A stretch of DNA of 64,000 nt from Hymenolepis diminuta. Its lineage: Eukaryota; Platyhelminthes; Cestoda; Cyclophyllidea; Hymenolepididae. The notes beneath the pieces were generated by a model, which was given only the letters and a program-made list of their open reading frames with translations, was not told the DNA's origin and did no database searches. Positions 12,501 to 21,500 of this stretch are shown one piece after another; positions within the stretch are counted from its first letter, which is position 1, and every line of letters starts with the position of its first letter. Location: assembly GCA_900708905.1 (NCBI GenBank), contig CAADRB010000004.1, positions 3,758,180 through 3,822,179 of the forward strand, read 5' to 3'. The position numbers were made by a program, and so were the translations under genes.

Positions 12501-15500
12501 TACGATTAATAAGTGATTAATGTCTATCTCCTAATTATTTGAATGTTTATATTCATTTAAGTTTCGGTTAAATTATATCGTGTTTATTATTTTGTCTATA
12601 ATTTTATTTGAGTGAATTTATTTTGGTAAGTATGACTTCCTCAGAGACATCCTGTGTAATTTTAACCCTCTACAAGTACTTTTTTCAACACTTCTGTTAG
12701 GTTATCACCTCTCATTTGGAGACTGAGTTGGTTCCTGCCTGCATCTTTATGTGGGCCGTGCTGGCCAGCGATCATATCAACTTTCAATCTAGTCTCCTAC
12801 TCGCTTGCATTGAATCCAAGCGTCATCTCGAGTTGATTGTCAATCTGCTCAAAGCCATCATACCTGCTGACAATCCCGGTACGTTCACACTCACCTCCCA
12901 CAAATTCTGACATCTATCAGTTGATCATTATCCAGCTGCTCCCTTTCTTGTCTTGCAGCTAACGCGTTTCGATCCAACGCTCTGGGTCAATTGATAATGG
13001 ACCAGTACATGAATATGGTGTGTTCGGAGTGGAGACAAAAATGCTTTCGGAGAGTTTTCAATGAGATCGCCAAGGTACCACCTAACGCCGCTGGGTCCGC
13101 TGTGAACATCTCCACATCACCACCCCTGCTGGCACACACGGCAGCAGTGTCGGCAGCAGGAGGCCGGTCGGTAAGATTTTCTGCTGGAGCGGAGAAATCT
13201 GTCTCAGAGGTCGGAGAGATTTCCTCTTCTTCTGGATCCGGATCAGGCAGTACGCCCTCTGGTACGTTTCATTTTCACTTCTGAGGAAAGGGCTAAGCAG
13301 TTTTGTATGTCTCGTTATCTTCAAGTAATTGGTCCCAACGATGGTTTTGATCGAGTCATACAACTGGACCAATGCTATGATATTTCCGTGCGTCACATGA
13401 CTTGAACTTTTATTCGAATCTAAAACAAACCCAACTTCTTAACTATTTATTGGATATCATATCGCTGACGCAGCAAATTAAATACTACTCTCTTGTGTCT
13501 TAGAATAATTTGAAACTCTTCATGGTGATGTTGGGGTTTGAGTAGTGACCGCAGTGCACTTATGTCAGTGATTTTCAGCAGAATTTGGTTTCCCAGTAGA
13601 GTAACTGTGGGTTTTAGAAAGCCCAGAAATACCTAAAGTATGTACATCCAGACTAGCTCACATTTTCGTATTTTGTGTTGCTAGACAAAGTCCTGTGGGG
13701 TTAGTGGAAGATCAAATCTAGTGTTTTTCATTAGCCTAAAATCCGGATGTCTGGAAGTTATACCAGTCGTCAGCCCACCTTTAAACGCGTTTTATTGGAA
13801 CTGAGGTTCGCCATTCGGCCTCCAAAGGGAATTCTGCTACACGTTAATTTTTCTCAGCCAAATCAAGGAAGTTACGTATATGGAAATGTTTTACTCTTAC
13901 CGCCATTTCTAGGGGAGTTGAGATATTTAGACGTCTTTATGCAATAAAACTGTGGTGACTCGATATGCTTATCGAGTTTACCAAATCCCCTAATTCTACC
14001 TATGATTCATAACCCTGTGCCCGTTTTTTATCTACTTCGAGCCACAGTTTGCCTCCTTGTTTTGAGTGGAAGGACGCCTTTGATAGATTTTGGAATTGGT
14101 CAATTTTAAAAATGTATGCAGGGATATAAAATTATCATTCGCCTTCTTGACCAGCTAACAATTGCTAGCAGCAGAATTTTTTGCTTCCTAGTGATATCTC
14201 GATTACAGGCTCCGAAAGGCTACCGCTCAACCTAAGAGCAAATCCGAAAGTGTAAACATTTATCCCGTTTTCTTTTTATTATTTAACATTTCTCCACACA
14301 CTGGCGTCAGTTCCTTGCGTAATCTGATAGCGAATCCTAGATTTATCGTTTTCATAGTTTTTTAGATCTACAAGCAAAAAGTATTCATTTTTTTCTAATT
14401 TTTCTCTGATTTTTAATCTTGTTTTCTTGTGAAGCAACTTTCCGCATGATTACAGATTAGACAGAGTGGATTAAGCTTCCAATTAATTGATTTTAATAAA
14501 TTATATAATATATAATATATGTTTATATATTATATAATGAAGTATTTCTGTTCAAGTCAACAAAGTCACTGATTTTTTGTGTTTTGTTGCTTATTGACGG
14601 AGCAGACAGGAACAGTTTAAATAAGAAACTCTAAATAACCGCTCCACTTCAGATCAGATAAACGAATTACCCAGCTACGTAGTCTGACGGAAAATGGAAA
14701 TCAATAAAACTTCCATAGACGTTTATGGCTTGTTAAATATCTCCATTTGAATGACTCCCCTATATCATTCAATCTATTAGATGAAATTTCATGTTCACAA
14801 AAGCCCTTACTGACTTTGCTTATAGCCATAATAAAACATGGACTCCAATGTGCCTGTTGTAATAGAATGATGATGAAATAGAAATGAATCATTAAATCGC
14901 AATAAACTTTTATGCTCGACAATGACAGTAGAGTGGACATTTATTATCCTCATCAAAAGAGTGGTCTTGACAGCATAACTAGGGTGCATTGGTTCACATT
15001 CAAGACTAAGTCAATGTTATGAGAACAGGGTCAACAATGCACCCAAAACGTGGACAGCTACTGTGGCATGCACACTGATATTCCAATCATCTACGCATTT
15101 GATCGTGTCAAGGAAATTATCTCCGCCGTCTAACAAAAACACGCAAATTTGTGTCGTAATATCGACTAACGTTTAATTTGCTTATATTTGAGACAAAATA
15201 ATGTTTACGAATATAACTGACTTGTTATTGCCGTATTTTCTACATCTAAACACACGGTAACTTGGTGCTAACCGAGGCTTTCTGTGAGAAGTCCACTTCT
15301 TTATGACAGTAGACTTCCAGATGCACGTTTTTTTCCAAAATATTTAGAAATAAAAAGGATAGAAGGGCTCTAGTACCGGAATTTTAACTCCCAATCCCGA
15401 TTAAGGAAGCATTTTCAAACGTTCTTCTAGTATGAAGGAGTTGTATCATAATGCTTCTCTGGTAAGAAGCTCGAATCCTGTCATACTTAAAAAGTGCGAT

Positions 15501-18500
15501 TGAGCATCAAGCTCATAGTCTCTGACTTCGTAGTTGACCACATTGACCACTTTGTCACCAGAGTACGGTGTCAATACTATTCAGTTTTATCGAAAAATAT
15601 GCAATAAAACAAATTGCATAAAAATAGAGCATCACTGTGAAATAATTTGGTGCACATGTATTGACTAGTTGCTTGGTTGACTGATAGTCGAGCAGTGACG
15701 GTCTAATTATCTCCAATTGAAACTCCAGATTGTCAGCGATCAATAAACCAATACATTTAGCCTTTGCTATCTTCAATCCGGCTATTCGGTTGATTCGAGT
15801 GCATTGAAAATGTTTGATTTTTCCTCTCAGTGAAAAAAACTTGCGGATTTCCAGACGAACGGTGTGCAAATTAGCTTAGTTTAATTCAGTGCTGATATTA
15901 CCGGTGTAAAAAATTTTTCTCCGAACTTGCACTTGATTAGAAATGACAGTGCACTTAACTTGAGATAATAATCAGACAATTAGGCGCTCAGTTAAAAACA
16001 GTTCTTAGTGTCTCTTCCCTGCATACTCTTGGAGAAGCCCATTTAAAGTTCGTTTGAAGGGTAAGTATAAAGAGACTCTTGACATTCAGTGTGTGAATTA
16101 TTCGGAAAATTTGACTTCCTCTTCAGCTCGAGCCCATTAATTTGCAGAATTTAGAGCAATCATATCCAATGTCATTTGGATATTGAAGTTACGCGTATGA
16201 TTAATCTCCTGTTCAAACTTGGTTTGATCTTTTGAATCTACTTTCAATCCCTTTAGTTGGCCACAATGATTTCTACATTAGTTTTGTGAGTTGTAACCAT
16301 CGAGCTTATGATCACCAGTCATTGTCTGTGGCTATGTCATATTCTATTCAATTGAACCATTGAGCATACGTTAGCGTCATTTCTTGGCAAGATCGCACCG
16401 CTTCTATTACCTGTCCAATCTAGGGGAAAGACGAAGTTGATAATGGAGATGACCGAGGATAAGGTATCTATCTAACTACCTCATCATTTACAAAGAAATA
16501 AGTTATATAGACAAGCTGAGAAAAGTGTCAATGAGTGGTTTGGGCAACACGGAGCAATAGCCATGATGATCTAGAGTAATATTTGCACCTCTCTTGCTCT
16601 CAAACTTCGATGAATCAGCTGCAGATGAGGAGAGCAACATGCTTACGTATTAACCAGCTATTGAATGAATGGATGGCATAATGGTCATAGTACGCGTTTA
16701 TCAAGTTTGTTCAAGTCTGAGAGAGAGGTGATAGGGTACTTTTTTATTGCGATTTTTCCAAGGATGCTACTCATTAGGTCCAGATGATTGTTGAATAGCT
16801 GAATTTGGCAAAAATTAATATTATTTAGTGGAATTGAAGTAGTAAATCATTTCCTAATTGAAGATTCTGAAATGTTTTTTTTCAGTGTCAGTCACAACCC
16901 AAAGTAATCCATTGAAGGGTTGTGTTAGAGTACGCAAAATTAAATCGGACAAAGTGCTTGATAATTCAGTGGCAACAAATAAAGCTATTGAAATGAAAAA
17001 GAATGAAATAGGCTAATTCATATGTATTATTGGGGGAATTGCGTTTGATTTTTTAGTTGACTTTATTATCCTTGTGTTCTGACTTTAAATGATGGCAAAA
17101 ATGGAATAAGATTTATAGTTTCTACAGGCTGTTTTAAGATTTCGCTTACTTCTGAGAAATTTTGCATTGTGTTTCGCGTTTTTCTTAGCGGAGGATTCCA
17201 TTAACACCGTTTTCGGACAATGATCTCCGCCCCTTTCTTTATGTGGCTCCGATAAAAATTTCTCTCGTTAAATTATTCTCGCTAGGTTTATAGTTGTTCT
17301 TCATATCTTTTAAGGACTTTAATTATTCTAAATTCTATCTTTCGATATAAATTCACTTACCCGAATGTGAATCTCTACGTTGATTAGCAGGTGCTCCTAT
17401 TCTCATAGCCACTTTACACTGATCGAGAAATAAATTATTACGTCAATCCTATATCAAGTAAGTGCAATATTGTTATGCTATGTGCTACTTGAATCTCTTA
17501 TGGAAATCCATTCATGAGTAATTCATTCATGCCTATGAACATTCCCTTCTGTAGTAATCTATTGAATTATGTTTGCTATTTTAAATAAAAAATCTTCTTT
17601 GATTAACCAGGTCCCTTTTCACTTTCAAATAGACGTGAAGTAAGCACTCCTTAAAGTGTGCAAATGATGGTGGTTGATTTGCGTAATTAAATTGAGTGAG
17701 CGGTTGCGGCTTTTCAGGACTACTTTTTGAATCAAACTCGTTCCTTTGTTCATATACCGCAGTAATTTTACAGCCGAATAGGTTTTATATTTAGAAGTAA
17801 AGAATTTGGCTTATGGTATTTAAAATTTCCTCTTATTGACATTTCCAAGTTATCCTTAAAATTATTAATCTGCTTTAAAAGTGCGATGGTAGTAGACAAT
17901 TCTCACACCTAGTGCCATAATTACAGATGACATTTTAATACCTCTGCCTATTACAAGATCGGAAGGTCAGATTCGAAGTCACCGAAGTTCGTTATACGTT
18001 GAAGACGGTAGTCTCTCGTACTTTGCATGAGTGTATTTTTCCCCTACCTCCGGATATTCACATGTAATTTTCAGTTTCTAATTTCATTAATCTACCACAA
18101 ATTCCTATGGGAATAGATCTCAACGTTTTTCAAAATGGAATTGACTTTGTTTGTTATTTTAAGCCATTAGAGACTAGTTTAATCAAAGACGACAACTTCT
18201 TTGACAAATGGTGTTTACCGTTTCGGAGATCAAAACAAGTGCTTCCTATTGTTTACTGGGATGTCCATAGAATTAAGCTACTAATCGTGAATTCTGCGAT
18301 GCTTTTATCCTCAATCACCCTACGCTGATAGATTTTCAGCCCCAATCTATCCAAAGTTAGAATAACTGAATAGGCCTCATTGGGTTATTAAAGAAAGGGA
18401 CTGTAATCAGGATCTGTTGACTATATTTTTAACAAAACTATAAACCGGTTATAAACAAAGAGGATTTTCTAGCACTTATTCGGTGTCATAAATTTAAGAT

Positions 18501-21500
18501 ATAAATCTTATCGATTAAATGTAATGAGTGACATCTCTTAATCGTGTTAATTTTCAAACACTTATATCAAATCACCTATTTTATTTACCTTAGGTTCTGA
18601 GCTGCACCGCGTGGCCACATGTCCCCCACAGCACCATAGAGAGGGTTCGCCTATCGCCAGCAGCAGCACCTCTCACAGTTTCTCCACCTCCTCTCAACCT
18701 ATCACACGTACCGACAACTGCTCCAGTCAGTCCAAGTGGTACTCCAGTCTGGTGGAACTCCTCATTGATGACCTCATTGAATATGCCAAAGAATTTCCCC
18801 TTCAAATACGCTGGATCTACTCAGAATTACAGGTCAGTCAGATCTTCTGCCTATTATTTCATTATTTATTGACTACAAGGGCAGAGAGATGGCAGTACGC
18901 CACAGTTCCTTTCAAGCTAGTTCATTTAAACATATACGGTATGACTCATTCAATAATACATTATTCACTTGCGCAAGAGTTAGCGCCTTGAGCTTTAAAA
19001 AGATGTTTTTTCCTCATTCTTTGGGAAGAATATGCTGATCAGATTTACTCATGCTAAAACGAATCTACTAAGAAATGTCTGTAATTTTGCTTCACCTGAA
19101 TTTTGTATTCATCATATTGTCTGCTTTTGCTTAATGCGTTTTAAGGCGATAGTTCATTTCCGCGGTGATCATTATATTAAAATGGGGGCGTTGATCATAT
19201 AGATCTCTTCAGCCGGCCAAAGATCTGCTAGCTGAAATGTTCCGATCTATGAATAGCACTATCCTAATTACTGTTATATTTAAAGGGCCGATAGTAGGAT
19301 GTATCTGGTCAAGAAACCTTGCTGCAAACGATCACTTTGCCTATCATTACCTGAATGCGTGGTTAAAGGTTTTTTTTGCCTCTCTATGTAGAAATGTCCA
19401 GAGCTGAAGTCAACGAACGCAGTTTGGTGCAATCTTCTTTTCCTTCGCGGAATCTGTCCTTCGATTTGTACTGGCCCATGTGGATCAGCGCCAGAGTCCC
19501 CAGTCCGTGAGCCAAAGGTTAGTTTTCCTTTCACTCTGCGACAAATTCTCCTGTGCAGTTAAGAGAAATTTATATATTAGAGATGTTGAATAACGCTTGA
19601 GTGTTTTAATTGCGGATTTGAAGAATTGCATTTTGCATTATCTCGGATACAATCTGAGGGAACTCTTTCTAAAGAGATAAGTGAAGGGCAAGGAAACAAT
19701 TATTTCCTTCTTTTAAAAAATGCTGTAAGCGGCACTGATGCTCCCACTCAGCTGTTCTTAGCTCCAATTAGGCTCCCTGCTTCTAGTAGACTCTAGGTGT
19801 TTTATAACCCTTCTGAATTCAGCTAGAAGAATAATTTTAGAACCTCAGTCTTTTTATAATGTGGGATAAATATCTAAACTCTATTTTGCTGATATTAATC
19901 AATGTCTGACACTGAATAAAATTCGAAATAATAAGGTTAGTATTAGTACTATTATGAAATAAGGTTAAGTTGGGGGAATAGCCCTGCATATATGAATTGA
20001 TGACTATCCTGACGCTAAAGAGAGGAAGTGTAATCGATCAAATTAGAATAAAAACCGGTAAAGAGATGAAAACACGGGATGATATTGTGAAATAATTATT
20101 ATTCAAGATGGAAATTTGCTTAAAGATCCATTAAAATATGTAAAATGATCCGTCATTGCTCCTTTTCTCCTCTCAGTGTGTTGAAAGTCCCCTAACATAG
20201 TAAAAATGAGACCATTTGGGCAAAAAATTCATGCCAGGGATACAAGTGGTCGGGAAAGTGTATGTAGCTGATTATCCAATATTCATTGAAGGTAAATAAG
20301 ATTTTGATCCTCTGTAGCAAAGATTTCTATTGAATTGGAGTTGCATTCGGTTCCTCTTCACCTTTAAGATGGTTTTCGAGTGAGGCCAATAACCGTTAAA
20401 AGCGGTTGATTTGGGTTTGAAGTTTAATGACGTCAATTTCTCATAAACGATACATTCTTATGTATTTATTGTAGTCACATTTTACAAACTAATCGTAATT
20501 CGTTCGATGGGAGAAAGCAAATGTTCGTACGATTTGATGAAAGTACTTCTCTAACATATAAGGGAACTGTTTTCGTCGCATAAGACTGTTTGCTTTAACT
20601 GTTGATCATTAGAGTTGTGTTCTATTTTGCCTTACAGATCCTCACAACAGTTGCCAAAAGTCTGATTGCTTTAACTAGTCAAAAACGTAGTGACAATGCC
20701 CTTCCCCCGGAGGTCTTCGAATCATGTCGTTCCAAACTCATCAGCAAGTTCGCCCCACACGTCCTGGTTAGTTTTCCAATGTGGCTTTTCCCCTCTTTTT
20801 CAAGCCCTATTTAATAGATTTCTCTCAACTTTACCAATAGATCATGGACCTCTAAATTTATTCAAAGCCACAGAGTTTGTCAGTTTTTTGTCATTTCACC
20901 TGCAACATATCGTGTAGTAAAAATAATCTCAGTAGTATTTACTCAGACAAGGGTGTTCTAATTGGTTTATAAGCAAAGAGGTGAATAGAAAATGTGCAAT
21001 CGATATCGATTGTCGGGGCTGCGAGGTTTAAAGTGCAGGGATCAGTACATGTGATCATCTTTCTACTAGGTGGGTTTTCTTTGACGTCTAGAGAGTGCAG
21101 ACAACACTGGACAGCACATACTATTTGCTTCTAGCTGACATCTAAGTAAGAAAAGTTGAACCCCATGGGCTTTTGATAAGGGATGAGGGAAATTACTGTC
21201 CAGCTTTAGAACCTAACTAGGATTGGCGAGATAGATACCAATTTGGATTCAAGGCAATCCCAATAGAGACAATTGAATTTGACTATTCAGGAGTCGACGT
21301 ATGCTAGTTGATATAAACACTAGACAACTTTAGTGGGCTTACGTTACTACTTATCGGTAAGACCAGTAGAGATAAGATTAGACAACTTTATTGATGGCAA
21401 TTACTAAAGAGGTTGTGGAGTTTATCGTATCCAAACTGGATGGGGTCCAGGAGTATCTATTAAGAACATTTCGGTCGGCAAGTTAAAATGAATGCCAATT

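Larger units (their letters stand above)
13262..18593 (+). other. Largest RASA1 intron, 5.3 kb
   Basis: AT-rich. It holds the AT palindrome at 14500-14538 and a weak SINE-like candidate near 15430-15560. Frames of 60-104 codons on both strands (for example 15555-15869 on minus) have no recognisable motifs and are probably chance. Confidence 0.7.

Noticed and set aside
13076..13261. Possible earlier donor after GCCAAG in exon i
   Set aside because: GTACCA is a weaker donor, and the exon up to 13261 joins in phase with the next exon.
14807..15130. Minus-strand piece reading DTIKCVDDWNISVH followed by a hydrophobic run
   Set aside because: Short, bounded by stops, no splice support and no recognised family.
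15555..15869. 104-codon minus-strand frame inside the large RASA1 intron
   Set aside because: No family motif, AT-driven composition, and no splice or transcript evidence.
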